Assembly (NCBI GenBank): GCA_016189905.1
Contig: JACPRP010000115.1
Location: 1-42,192, forward strand
Length of the DNA stretch: 42,192 bases
Direction: 5' to 3'
Origin: Chloroflexota bacterium
GTDB taxonomy: Bacteria; Chloroflexota; UBA6077; FW602-bin22; JACPRP01
Part shown: positions 25,954-35,196 of the stretch, piece by piece
How the letters are laid out: the number at the start of each line of letters is the position of its first letter
Numbering within the stretch: the first letter of the stretch is position 1
The notes under the pieces: model-generated
Told to the model about the DNA's origin: nothing
What the model saw: the letters and a program-made list of their open reading frames with translations, nothing else
Databases searched by the model: none
Translations under genes and position numbers: made by a program

Positions 25954-27261
25954 GTGATAACTCAGGGGTTCGACCCAGTCACACTGAATCATTGGCTCTG
26001 GTTCAAATACCAGTGCCATGAATGTTCACCTGCCGACTTTCAGCGTCTCTTTGAGAATATCATCAAACGGGCCAAGCCGGACTTCATGCAGATCCGTCCT
26101 TACGGAAACATCGGTGATCGGAAGTGCGATGGGATCTTCCTGGCGAACACCACGGTCTTTCAGGTCTATTCTCCCGACGAACTGACTCTTAGCGAAGTGC
26201 AGAAGAAGATCGACGAGGACCTAGATGGCGCGGTGAAGCACTGGGGCGACGCGATGAAGAAGTGGGTTTTCGTCTACAACGTGCGTCGGGGACTGCCACC
26301 AGATATCCCTATGATCCTCCAACGGAAGCAAGCCGAGTACCCAGCAATCATCATCGAGCACCTCAGTAGCGACGGACTGTGGGAAATGGCGCGCGGGCTG
26401 ACCCTTCAGCAACGTGCTGAGATTTTGGGTGCCCCCGCTGGCTACGAGCACCTGTTTGCTCCGCCGACTCCAACTGAAGAAAGTGTGCGCAACAGCCTAG
26501 CGTCCGGTTGGTTTGTAATTGTCCATCCACCCTTGTCTCCCATCAACATCCCGGCTGTTACGGACGCACTGAGGCCAGATCTGCCGTTCTGCACACCCAT
26601 CACAATCCAACCGGGTTTTGGGCCGCTACCATGGGTGGATGCAGCTGCCTACCAGCGAGAGGCGATCCGAGACATTCTGCGAAAGCGCCGGGAATTCCTT
26701 CCGCGATTCGCTGTCTTCAGCCTCTCGCCAATACCGCTGGCTTTGCATCTGGGCTTCACGCTGTCGGATCGCGTCGAGGTCCGATGCTTCCAGTACGATC
26801 GAGAGCGCAATAGTTGGAATTGGCCTGATGACGTCCAGGCCGACATTGACACGAGTATCCAGGTTACAGGCCTGCCGACTGGTGTCGTGCTCGGCGAGCC
26901 AACCGCCATAGTCCGTGTTTCCCTGAGCGCACCCGTGGCGAAGGCGGACACCGACGCCATTACCAGCGGTGCCGACATCCAGGTGAACGTCTTTGTCAGC
27001 CGCCCTGACGTGATGTGGCTACGAAGCCCTAAGCAACTGGTTAAGCTGGGCCGAGTCTTTCGGGACGTCTTGACTGCCGTCCGAACCCATGCGCCGGGCT
27101 GCTCACGGATCCACCTGTTCTACGCTGGGCCAACTCCTGGGGCTGTCGTCATCGGCCAACAGATCAACCCGCGCATGAACCCGCCGGTCGATCTGTACGA
27201 ATACTCACATCAGGCGAGGCCACGGTACCAATGGGCGCTGACACTCCAGGAGAGCGTATGA
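25954..27261 (+). CDS. CBASS effector: nuclease-like domain fused to SAVED
   Basis: The protein has 435 residues. The N-terminal part (about 25-120) resembles a restriction-endonuclease-like domain: FQRLFENIIKRA, then GDRKCDGIFLANTTVFQVYSP, where the Asp-rich start and the QVY segment sit where PD-(D/E)xK enzymes have D and (E/Q)xK. The usual lysine is not obvious. The C-terminal 230 residues look like a SAVED domain (IQVNVFVSRPD, SRIHLFYAGPTPGAVVIGQQINP, LYEYS), which senses cyclic oligonucleotides. This is the layout of Cap4-type effectors that degrade DNA on sensing the signal. The GTG or ATG-like start at 25954 is GTG. It overlaps the cyclase gene by four bases. Confidence 0.75.
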   Translation: MITQGFDPVTLNHWLWFKYQCHECSPADFQRLFENIIKRAKPDFMQIRPYGNIGDRKCDGIFLANTTVFQVYSPDELTLSEVQKKIDEDLDGAVKHWGDAMKKWVFVYNVRRGLPPDIPMILQRKQAEYPAIIIEHLSSDGLWEMARGLTLQQRAEILGAPAGYEHLFAPPTPTEESVRNSLASGWFVIVHPPLSPINIPAVTDALRPDLPFCTPITIQPGFGPLPWVDAAAYQREAIRDILRKRREFLPRFAVFSLSPIPLALHLGFTLSDRVEVRCFQYDRERNSWNWPDDVQADIDTSIQVTGLPTGVVLGEPTAIVRVSLSAPVAKADTDAITSGADIQVNVFVSRPDVMWLRSPKQLVKLGRVFRDVLTAVRTHAPGCSRIHLFYAGPTPGAVVIGQQINPRMNPPVDLYEYSHQARPRYQWALTLQESV

Positions 27262-28016
27262 TGACGCCGCATCAGTACCTCCACAGCGTGCTTGCCAACC
27301 AGCAGATGCGGCAGGCCGACATAGACACGCTTCGGCGACTTCGCGGCGAGATCGAGGCTGCCCTGCGTCGCGTATATGGGAGCGCGCCGCGATTCTACTA
27401 TGGCGGCTCATACGGTAAAGACACGATGATCCAGGCTGCTTTCGATCTCGATATCGTTATGTACTTTCCGTCAACTGATACGAGGGCGCTCCGAACAATC
27501 TACAATGGGGTACATCAAACGCTCACCACTGCGGGTTACACTGTAAGGCCTAAGACTGTTGCACTACGCCTCCCCTACAATGGCGGCTTTCACATTGACG
27601 TTATTCCTGGACGCGCGCAAGATACGTCTTATCGTTATGCCACGCTCTACAAAAACGGAGAAGACACTACTTTACAAACTAGTATTCAGATCCATATCGA
27701 CTCGGTGCGAGATAGCGGGGCACGGGAAATCATCAAACTTAGCAAACTGTGGCGCGTACGCTACTCTCTTCCGTGGGAGACGTTTCCGTTGGAGCAGATA
27801 GTGATTGTCGCTCTGCGTGGGCATCGAAAGGACGACTACGGCTCGGCCCTATGGACCGTCTTTCAGTTCCTACGGGATAACATTCTCACGATCCGTGTCA
27901 TCGATCCTGCGAACTCCAACAACGTTATCACTATCTCTACTGCGACCCGTGGCGCCATCCGGCAGGCCGCCTTGAACGCTTTGGCGGCAGCGAACTGGGG
28001 GCAAATCATATGGTAG
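27258..28016 (+). CDS. CD-NTase (CBASS oligonucleotide cyclase)
   Basis: The 252-residue nucleotidyltransferase has G50-S51-YGKDTMIQAAF-D63-L-D65 and a third acidic residue D114 in GGFHIDVIPG, the OAS/cGAS-type active site of SMODS-class enzymes. It would make a cyclic di- or trinucleotide on infection that the SAVED protein detects. The start is ATG 27258 (ATGA overlap, AGGAGAG upstream) rather than ATG 27231. It is shorter than many CD-NTases (about 300-400). No Cap2/Cap3 or HORMA/TRIP13 genes are present, so this is a minimal two-gene type. Confidence 0.8.
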   Translation: MMTPHQYLHSVLANQQMRQADIDTLRRLRGEIEAALRRVYGSAPRFYYGGSYGKDTMIQAAFDLDIVMYFPSTDTRALRTIYNGVHQTLTTAGYTVRPKTVALRLPYNGGFHIDVIPGRAQDTSYRYATLYKNGEDTTLQTSIQIHIDSVRDSGAREIIKLSKLWRVRYSLPWETFPLEQIVIVALRGHRKDDYGSALWTVFQFLRDNILTIRVIDPANSNNVITISTATRGAIRQAALNALAAANWGQIIW

Positions 28017-28068
28017 ATCATACATACTGGACTGCCGGGGTTGCCTACAACAGGACAGAGAGGCCCAA

Positions 28069-31000
28069 ATGAGTGACGATCGTCCCCGCTTAATCGAGGT
28101 AGCCTTCCCGTTGAAGCAGGCATCTTTGGATTCTGTGCACGAGAAGAACGTGCGTCACGGGCACATCTCGACGCTGCACATCTGGCCGGCGCGGCGGCCA
28201 CTGGCCGCTGCTCGCGCTGCTCTTATTGCGACGCTGCTTCCCGATCCGGGCACCGATGTAGAGCGCAAGCGCCTGCTGGAGCTTTTGGGCGGCACAGTCA
28301 AGACCAGGAACACGTTCAAGGACGTCGGCGGGCGGAAGGTCCCCGTCATCAAAGAGGAGACAGATGGCGGCATCCTGCATTGGGGGCGAGAGAACGGCGC
28401 CGCTCTGGACTTCTTCCGCCAGGAGATCAAGAAGGCGTACGGGGGCCGTGTGCCTCGGGTCCTGGACCCCTTCGCCGGGGGCGGGGCTATTCCCCTGGAG
28501 GCCATGCGCCTCGGCTGTGAGGTTACGGCCATCGACATCAACCCGGTGGCGTGGTTCATTCTCAAATGCACCCTGGAGTATCCTCAACGACTTGCCGGCC
28601 AGACCCGTCCGCTGCCGCGCTTTGCCCTCGAGTCCGAGGAGTTCATGGCGGCGTACTGGAAAGCTAGGGGCAACGGTCGTAATGGTAGAGCCAAGAAAGA
28701 CGCCCCGGCACAGCTCAGCATGCTGGAACCGGAGGATGCCGACCTCTCCTGGCACGTGCGGGCCTGGGGACACTGGGTGCTGGAGCGGGCACGGCGCGAC
28801 CTTGAGCGATTCTATCCCACGGTCGACGGCAAGCCCACAGTGGCCTATCTCTGGGCTCGCACCGTCACCTGCAAGAACTGCCGGGCCACCATTCCCCTGC
28901 TCAAGACCCTCTGGCTTTGCCGGAAGGACAACAAGCGCTGGCGGTTGGAGCTAAGGCCCCGCGCAGACAAATCGGGAGTGGACTTCGATGTCGTGGAAGA
29001 GCCGGTGAGGGGCGGCAATTCCGCGCAGCACCGCGCTCACGACGAGGAGATAGGACGGGGCACTATGTCTCGCGCCGGTGCCTGGTGCCCCGTATGCGGC
29101 GGCCCTGGGACCGTAGCAATGACGAGGGAGGACTTGCAGGCTGAAGGCCGTACGGGGCGGCTAGGGCAACAAATGACGGCCGTGGTGGCCGATGGACCGC
29201 AGGGGAAAGAATATCGCAACCCAGTTGACGTCGATCAGATTGCTAACGATGAGGTAGAGGCAGCTCTACCTAAGATCTTCGAAGCTGTCCCGTTTGGCAT
29301 CCCTAGGGAGCGCATATGGGAGGATGCTAAGGGTAGCACTTGGTGCGTCCAGTACGGCTTGGACACGTGGGACAAGGTGTTTTCTACACGCCAGATGGTC
29401 GCCCTCGGCGCGTTTGTGGTCCATAGTCGAAGGGTACGCGACGAGATGCTCCTCCTGGATTACCCGAAGGATTGGGTCGAAGCTGTTTCGGCATATCTGA
29501 TCTGTTGCATCGGGCGCTTGGCTGATTTCTCAAGTACTGGTGTTACGTGGGTACCGGGTGGAGAGTTCCTCGGGCACACGTTTGTGCGTTTTGCGATTCC
29601 CGTAATGTGGGATTTTTGCGAGGGAAATCCGCTCTCAAACACGAGCGGCAATTACCTGGGGGCGCTGGACTGGGTCGCAAGAGTATGCCGACACACCTGC
29701 CAGGCGTCTCAGGCCCATTTCGGAGACACGCCATCCCCAGTGGTGACTTTGTCCTCGGCAACGGCCCGGCTACATTCCTCATTCGATTGTGTGATTACGG
29801 ATCCCCCTTACTATGACGCTATTTCTTACTCGAACGTGATGGACTTCTTCTACCAGTGGATTCGAAGAGCAAGTCACGGACTGTCCATCGAGTATGACGA
29901 AGCCTTTGCCGCACCCTTCGGAACAAAGTGGGACACCGCCAAGATGGATGGTGAACTTGTCGACGACGCTAGCCGTTTCGATGGTGACCAAGCGAGGTCT
30001 AAGCAGGCCTATGAGGATGGCCTCGCGAGGTCCTTCTCAGCCTGTAGAGATATGCTCGTTCACGATGGACGGCTGGTCGTCGTTTTCGCTAGCAAACGAC
30101 CAGAAGCTTGGGAGGCGCTTGCTGCCTCGATCGTCAGATCCGGCTTCGTGGTTGATGCCTCTTGGCCGATTATGACGGAACGTGCGGTTCGTACCCGCGC
30201 ACTGAGTTCAGCTGCACTAGCCTCCTCAGTTTGGATTGTATCCCGCAAACGCACGGAGGCAGCGCGACCCGGATGGGATACCCAGGTCTTGGAGGAGATG
30301 CGCTCTAAGATCTACGACCGTCTGCGAGACTTTTGGGACGCCGGCATTCGTGGGCCGGACTTCGTGTGGGCGGCCACCGGCCCCGCCCTGGAGGCCTATA
30401 GCAAGCATCCGGTGGTCAAGAAGGCTGACGAGCCCGACAGCCTCATGTCGGTGTCAGAGTTTCTCCAGCACGTGCGGCGCATCGTGGTCGACTACGTGGT
30501 GGGTCGTATTCTTAGCCAGAACGGCCCCGGCGATGCCTCGGCGCTGGACGACGTGACCCTCTACTATCTGTTGCACCGTCACGACTTTGGGCTGGAGGAG
30601 GCTCCTGTAGGCGCATCCATTCTCTATGCCCAATCCTGCAATCTCCGTGACCGAGACCTGGCGGACCGGTTTGACCTGCTGGCCTACGGGAAATCACGGG
30701 CCGTGGCCGACGAGGATGAAGAAGGAGACGAGGAATCCGAGAATGCCGAAGACGAGGTTGCCACCAGTGGCAGCACGGTGAAGCTCAAGCGATGGGACCA
30801 GCGCCGCCACAAGGACCTGGGGCTCAACGCTGGCGGACGTTCTTCACCGCTCATCGACCAGGGTCATCACATCATGCACCTGTGGCGCGGCGGGGACGTG
30901 CAGAAGGTGGACGCCTATCTCGAAGACCAGGGCCTGCGCAGAAATCCGGTGTTCCCGCGTCTGCTTCAGGCGCTCGTCGAGCTGGCGCGCAAGGATAATC

Positions 31001-31095
31001 AGCAGGACGAGGTGGCGTTGCTGGAGACGGTCATGAATCACCTTGGCGCCCGGGGCGCCCATCCGCAGATGCGGATGTGGACCGATGCGTCGTAG
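28069..31095 (+). CDS. DUF1156 adenine-type DNA methyltransferase with zinc ribbon
   Basis: The 1008-residue protein begins with the DUF1156 block (LIEVAFPLKQASLDSVHEKNVRHGHISTLHIWPARRP, about 8-45). SAM motif I is LDPFAGGGAIPLEA near 131-144. Two CxxC pairs (TCKNCRA near 270, CPVCGG near 343) suggest a zinc ribbon. The catalytic D578-P-P-Y581 (ITDPPYYDAISYSNV) is typical of N6-adenine or N4-cytosine methylases with the catalytic motif after motif I. An acidic linker (DEDEEGDEESENAEDE) lies near 880. It probably marks host DNA for the helicase/ATPase system around it. GAGAGG precedes the ATG. Confidence 0.85.
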   Translation: MSDDRPRLIEVAFPLKQASLDSVHEKNVRHGHISTLHIWPARRPLAAARAALIATLLPDPGTDVERKRLLELLGGTVKTRNTFKDVGGRKVPVIKEETDGGILHWGRENGAALDFFRQEIKKAYGGRVPRVLDPFAGGGAIPLEAMRLGCEVTAIDINPVAWFILKCTLEYPQRLAGQTRPLPRFALESEEFMAAYWKARGNGRNGRAKKDAPAQLSMLEPEDADLSWHVRAWGHWVLERARRDLERFYPTVDGKPTVAYLWARTVTCKNCRATIPLLKTLWLCRKDNKRWRLELRPRADKSGVDFDVVEEPVRGGNSAQHRAHDEEIGRGTMSRAGAWCPVCGGPGTVAMTREDLQAEGRTGRLGQQMTAVVADGPQGKEYRNPVDVDQIANDEVEAALPKIFEAVPFGIPRERIWEDAKGSTWCVQYGLDTWDKVFSTRQMVALGAFVVHSRRVRDEMLLLDYPKDWVEAVSAYLICCIGRLADFSSTGVTWVPGGEFLGHTFVRFAIPVMWDFCEGNPLSNTSGNYLGALDWVARVCRHTCQASQAHFGDTPSPVVTLSSATARLHSSFDCVITDPPYYDAISYSNVMDFFYQWIRRASHGLSIEYDEAFAAPFGTKWDTAKMDGELVDDASRFDGDQARSKQAYEDGLARSFSACRDMLVHDGRLVVVFASKRPEAWEALAASIVRSGFVVDASWPIMTERAVRTRALSSAALASSVWIVSRKRTEAARPGWDTQVLEEMRSKIYDRLRDFWDAGIRGPDFVWAATGPALEAYSKHPVVKKADEPDSLMSVSEFLQHVRRIVVDYVVGRILSQNGPGDASALDDVTLYYLLHRHDFGLEEAPVGASILYAQSCNLRDRDLADRFDLLAYGKSRAVADEDEEGDEESENAEDEVATSGSTVKLKRWDQRRHKDLGLNAGGRSSPLIDQGHHIMHLWRGGDVQKVDAYLEDQGLRRNPVFPRLLQALVELARKDNQQDEVALLETVMNHLGARGAHPQMRMWTDAS

Positions 31096-31142
31096 GGGCA
31101 TGTCCACATTTGCACGGCAAGAATCTGCAGGATAGAATATAG

Positions 31143-31379
31143 ATGGATTTTGAAATAGTGGGCCAGATTGCAAGCGTTGAAGTTATCGCCACTGGACACT
31201 CGATCCGTAATCTAGCTCGTCTGCGAAAGCAATATGGCAAGGGACGTTGGAGAAAGCTAAAGGGGGTTGCCACAGTTCGGCTCAGAGATGGCACAGTGCA
31301 CACAGCCGAAATTCATTGGTATGAGGCGCACGGCATCGGTAAGAAGGAGCACAAGCTTAAACTTCCTTTGATGGATTAG
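31143..31379 (+). CDS. Small basic protein of unknown function
   Basis: The 78-residue protein is rich in Lys and Arg (NLARLRKQYGKGRWRKLKGVATVRLRDG) with a C-terminal segment HWYEAHGIGKKEHKLK. I recall similar small proteins in other bacteria but cannot name a function. It lies 5 bases before the next small gene, like a toxin-antitoxin pair, and between the methylase and the ATPase genes. The ATG has GGATAG nearby but no strong Shine-Dalgarno site. Confidence 0.6.
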   Translation: MDFEIVGQIASVEVIATGHSIRNLARLRKQYGKGRWRKLKGVATVRLRDGTVHTAEIHWYEAHGIGKKEHKLKLPLMD

Positions 31380-31384
31380 AAAAA

Positions 31385-31618
31385 ATGAGCAAGAAAGAAT
31401 TCCACTTCTTAGTATGCGTGAATAATGAGGGCTACAAGGCTTCACTTGAGGTTGGAAAACTGTACCGCGTCATCCCCGACGACGAGGCCGCTAAGCACGG
31501 GTACGTACGTGTGATCGATGAAAGTGGCGAAGACTACGCTTATTCAGCAGACCGTTTCTTCGGGATAGATGTCCCGCAGGAATTGGAAAAAGCCTTGTTG
31601 GCGGTTTCGACAGAGTGA
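31385..31618 (+). CDS. Small acidic protein of unknown function
   Basis: The 77-residue protein (MSKKEFHFLVCVNNEGYKASLEVGKLYRVIPDDEAAKHGYVRVIDESGEDYAYSADRF, in part) looks like a small beta-rich, SH3-like fold ending in a helix. It is acidic while its upstream neighbour is basic, which would suit a two-protein complex. No recognised domain. It lies 52 bases before the DUF499 start. Confidence 0.6.
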   Translation: MSKKEFHFLVCVNNEGYKASLEVGKLYRVIPDDEAAKHGYVRVIDESGEDYAYSADRFFGIDVPQELEKALLAVSTE

Positions 31619-31670
31619 ATGTCCTGGGAGCGCTACATTGAGACATTTCGCTGGAAAGGAGGGGGTCCCA

Positions 31671-34600
31671 ATGGGGAAACAGCCGTACACCCCTTGGCAT
31701 CAAGTGGTCACGCTCCGCGACGACCTGCGGTCGGGTGACCTGGCCCTTTCGATCTTCGCCGCCGATCTGTACGACGTGGCAATGGGCAAAGGTCGGCCGA
31801 TTTACCTGGACCCCAGGGAGTTCTTCGCTCTCACCTACCCTACCTACAACCTGCGGGAGATGGTGAAGGATGTCCTCCTTCGTCTGGCGGGGAGGAACGA
31901 CAAGGCCGTGCGTCAACTTGAGCTAACCTACGGCGGTGGCAAGACTCATTCGCTCATCACTCTCTATCATCTGGCCAATGAACCTGCCCAGCTCCCCGAC
32001 CTTCCGGCGGTTCAGGAGTTCCGCCAGCACGCCGGCGGGGCGGTCCCCCCAAAGGCACGGGTCGCCGTTCTGGCCTTCGACAAGCTGGATACGGAGAAGG
32101 GGATGGAGGTCCGCGCGCCGGATGGCAGCACCCGGTGGCTGCGGCACCCGTGGAGTGCCCTGGCTTTCCAGATCGCCGGCAGCGATGGGCTGCGCCTGCT
32201 GGAAGCCGAGGGCAGGGAGATCGAGCGGGACAGTCCTCCGGCTGAGAATCTGTTGCGGCTACTGTTGGAGTGGCCGCAACGAGAGGACCTCGCCACGCTG
32301 GTGCTCATGGACGAAGTACTGATGTACGCGAGAGAAAAAGTGGCCATGGAGCCGGCGTGGCGCCACCGGCTGCAAGACTTCTTTCAGTACCTCACCCAGG
32401 CGGCCATAAAAGTTGACCGGGCGTGCGTGGTGGCATCCCTCCTCGCCACCGACCCTCGGAAAAGCGACGAGCTGGGTAAGGAGATCGTCCAGGAGCTCTA
32501 CGCGATCTTCCGGCGCGCGAGGGAGGAGGGGGTCCAACCCGTGGAGAAACAGGACGTGGCCGAAGTGCTGCGACGCCGATTCTTCACCCCAGAATCCATA
32601 CGCGACCGCGAGCGATTCCGTCCCCACGTGGTCTCAGCCCTTGAGGGCATCCAGGCCGTGGACGAGTGGACCCGGAAAAATCGCCGAGCGGTCGAGGACC
32701 AGTACCTAGCCTCATATCCTTTCCACCCCGAGCTTACGGAAGCCCTCTACTCCAAGTGGACGCAATTGGAAGGCTTCCAACGGACCCGCGGGGTTTTGCG
32801 CACCTTCGCACTGGCCCTGCGCGACGCTGAAAAATGGGACACCTCGCCCCTGGTGGCCGCCAACGTTCTCCTCAACGCTCCGAGCCGATCGGGCCTGTCT
32901 GAGGCCGCGCGTGAGCTGACGTCAGTCGCTCGATACGACGAATACGAGGGGAAGCAGCAGGACTGGTCCGGGATATTGGAAGGCGAGCTCGACAAGGCAC
33001 GGGAGATCGCGCAGGAGTTCCCTGCGCTCAGGGGCCGTGAGCTGGAGCAGGCTGTTCTGGCCACCTTCCTCCACTCCCAGCCAACTGGCCAGCGGGCTTT
33101 GACCCAGGAGCTACTGGTGCTCCTGGGTGCGACACGCCCGGATCGCATCGAGCTGGAGAAAGCCTTGCTGCGCTGGACGGAGGTATCGTGGTTCCTGGAC
33201 GAGTCGGCCATGGCCAGCGGTGGCAGTGGCGACACCGGCGTCCGCGACTTGCCGAAAAGCTGGAGGTTGGGTACGAAGCCTAACTTGAAGCAGATGCACT
33301 CCCAGGCCTTCGCCCGGGTATCACCAGACCTGGTGGAGATGACTCTCCGGGAGGCGATTGGCAAGACACAGCAACTGAGCAGAGGAGCCAACGCCCTGGG
33401 CGTACGCGTCCACAACCTGCCGCAGAGACCTCGGGATGTTGAGGACGATGGCGAGTTTCACTACGTCATCCTGGGACCGACGGCTGCTTCAGAGCCAGGG
33501 AAGCCCAGCGCCGAAGCTCGCCGGTTCCTCGAAGAGACGACCGGTCCAGACCGACCCCGAGTGTACCGGAATGCCGTGCTCACGTTGACCGCGTCCAGAG
33601 ATGGTCTGGATCTGGTGACGAACCGCGTGCGCGACTGGCTCGCCTGGCAGGAAGTCGAGGGGACGCCGGAAGCGAAGAGCTTCGACGAGAACCGGAAGGC
33701 GCTGCTCAGCGGTTACTTGAAGGCATCCCGTGACAGAATGCCGGAAGCCGTGGTCCAGGCTTACAACATAGTCGCCACCGTTTCGCAAAAGGGCGAGATT
33801 GAGGCCTTCAGGATCACAAACGGGGGTGAACCGGTCTTCGAGACCATCAAGAAGGACAGACGGAGTCGGATCCAAGAATCGGCCGTAAGCCCCGAGGCCC
33901 TCTTGCCTGAGGGGCCCTATAGCTTGTGGCGCCCAGGGGAGACTTCCAGGCGGGCAAGTGACCTCGTTCGAGCGTTCGCGCAGTTCCCCCACCTGCCGAA
34001 GATGTTGCGCCAGAGGGATATCGTCGAAACGTTGGCGCTGGGATGCGAACAGGGGCACTTTGTTCTTCGTCTCCCAAGGCCCGACAGAACGTATCGCACC
34101 CTCTGGCGAATCCGTCCTTCCGAAGCTGAGCTGAAAGAAAGGGACCTTGAGGTAGCGCTGCCCGAAGCAGCAGAGCTTACCGAGCTCGACAGCAGCCTTC
34201 TCGCCCCCGGCGTGATACCAGGACTCTGGCCAGGTGACGGCTCGTCGGCGATATTCGAAGCCGCAGTCACGTTCTTTGACGGAACACGGGCCAGCAAGGT
34301 TCAGCGGGACGGCTACGAAGAGCTCTTCCCGATCCCCAGGGCGCCCCGGCAGGTGTTGGAGCGGGCGGTCGGCGAAGCCGTTAAATCGGGGGCCGTATGG
34401 CTTGTCGCTGGACCGGCGAGCATATTCAAGGAAGAAATCCCGCTCGGCGTCCTGACGGACGCCGCGACCCTCAACCCACCGCCACCGGACATTCCGGCAA
34501 CGGCCGTGTTACCTCAGAACCTTCGGGCGGCCTGGGGCGAGGAGACTACCACGGCCGTGGCCATCGCCAGCGCGCTGTCCGCCGCTCATAGCAAGCAATT

Positions 34601-34982
34601 GCCATGGCCATCTGTCGCCACTGCCATCGATGGCGCCATCCGTGGCAGGCTGGTGGAGCGCACCGAGGAGTCTGGTCCCTGGCCTTGTGCGTGGCCGAGC
34701 GCGGCTAACGTGCTGCTGCATATTCCGAAGGATGCGCAACCGCCTCCTATTCCCGCACCACCGCCAGGGCGTCCTTCCTACAGGAGGGCCGAAGCGATCC
34801 TCGAACCGGCCGAACTGCAGGACCTGGCCGATGGTCTCGGCGATATCCTCAAGGCCGGCGCGGGACTCGATCTTCGCTTCGTTCTTCGCCTGGAGCTGGC
34901 GGAAGGGAACGTCACCAGCGATGTAATCGCAAGACTAAATGATGCCCTGGCGAAGGTGTCGAAGAAGCTGAGGCTAGAGTAG
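31671..34982 (+). CDS. DUF499-family ATPase
   Basis: The 1103-residue protein starts with the DUF499 signature (PWHQVVTLRDDLRSGDLALSIFAADLYDVA) and has a P-loop LTYGGGKTHSLITLYHL near residues 85-100, then TLVLMDEVLMYAREK as a Walker B-like segment near 205-220. DUF499 ATPases occur with DUF1156 methylases and large helicases in predicted defence islands. The role is probably ATP-dependent remodelling or signalling in the restriction-like complex (inference). The ATG follows AAAGGAGGGG at 31656-31665; the upstream in-frame opening at 31569 overlaps the preceding gene. The 214-base gap after the stop shows only the boundary repeat. Confidence 0.85.
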   Translation: MGKQPYTPWHQVVTLRDDLRSGDLALSIFAADLYDVAMGKGRPIYLDPREFFALTYPTYNLREMVKDVLLRLAGRNDKAVRQLELTYGGGKTHSLITLYHLANEPAQLPDLPAVQEFRQHAGGAVPPKARVAVLAFDKLDTEKGMEVRAPDGSTRWLRHPWSALAFQIAGSDGLRLLEAEGREIERDSPPAENLLRLLLEWPQREDLATLVLMDEVLMYAREKVAMEPAWRHRLQDFFQYLTQAAIKVDRACVVASLLATDPRKSDELGKEIVQELYAIFRRAREEGVQPVEKQDVAEVLRRRFFTPESIRDRERFRPHVVSALEGIQAVDEWTRKNRRAVEDQYLASYPFHPELTEALYSKWTQLEGFQRTRGVLRTFALALRDAEKWDTSPLVAANVLLNAPSRSGLSEAARELTSVARYDEYEGKQQDWSGILEGELDKAREIAQEFPALRGRELEQAVLATFLHSQPTGQRALTQELLVLLGATRPDRIELEKALLRWTEVSWFLDESAMASGGSGDTGVRDLPKSWRLGTKPNLKQMHSQAFARVSPDLVEMTLREAIGKTQQLSRGANALGVRVHNLPQRPRDVEDDGEFHYVILGPTAASEPGKPSAEARRFLEETTGPDRPRVYRNAVLTLTASRDGLDLVTNRVRDWLAWQEVEGTPEAKSFDENRKALLSGYLKASRDRMPEAVVQAYNIVATVSQKGEIEAFRITNGGEPVFETIKKDRRSRIQESAVSPEALLPEGPYSLWRPGETSRRASDLVRAFAQFPHLPKMLRQRDIVETLALGCEQGHFVLRLPRPDRTYRTLWRIRPSEAELKERDLEVALPEAAELTELDSSLLAPGVIPGLWPGDGSSAIFEAAVTFFDGTRASKVQRDGYEELFPIPRAPRQVLERAVGEAVKSGAVWLVAGPASIFKEEIPLGVLTDAATLNPPPPDIPATAVLPQNLRAAWGEETTTAVAIASALSAAHSKQLPWPSVATAIDGAIRGRLVERTEESGPWPCAWPSAANVLLHIPKDAQPPPIPAPPPGRPSYRRAEAILEPAELQDLADGLGDILKAGAGLDLRFVLRLELAEGNVTSDVIARLNDALAKVSKKLRLE

Positions 34983-35155
34983 CGCGCACATGAAGCAAAG
35001 CATCGCGACCTAAACTCTGCGTGAGTCGAGGTCAGACTACCGCATTGCCGCAGCTACCAGATGGTACCACCACATACTCTATGCAGATGCCTGATTGGCA
35101 AGGCGTAATCATTGGGTAGCGGAGGCTAATTGCCGCTCAATCCCACTATAAAACC

Positions 35156-35175
35156 GGCCAGGGCGCGAAATGTGT
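35156..35175 (+). repeat. Boundary repeat, right end of the defence island
   Basis: GGCCAGGGCGCGAAATGTGT is 17/20 identical to 21209-21228. It lies 21 bases from the stop of the convergent core gene, at the point where the island ends. Confidence 0.45.
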
Positions 35176-35196
35176 CGAGACATTCAACCCGCTTCG

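Noticed and set aside
21323-34982. DISARM or BREX label for the defence island
   Set aside because: A SNF2 helicase and a methylase occur in DISARM, but DrmA/DrmB/DrmC are absent; for BREX, PglZ and BrxC/PglY are not seen.
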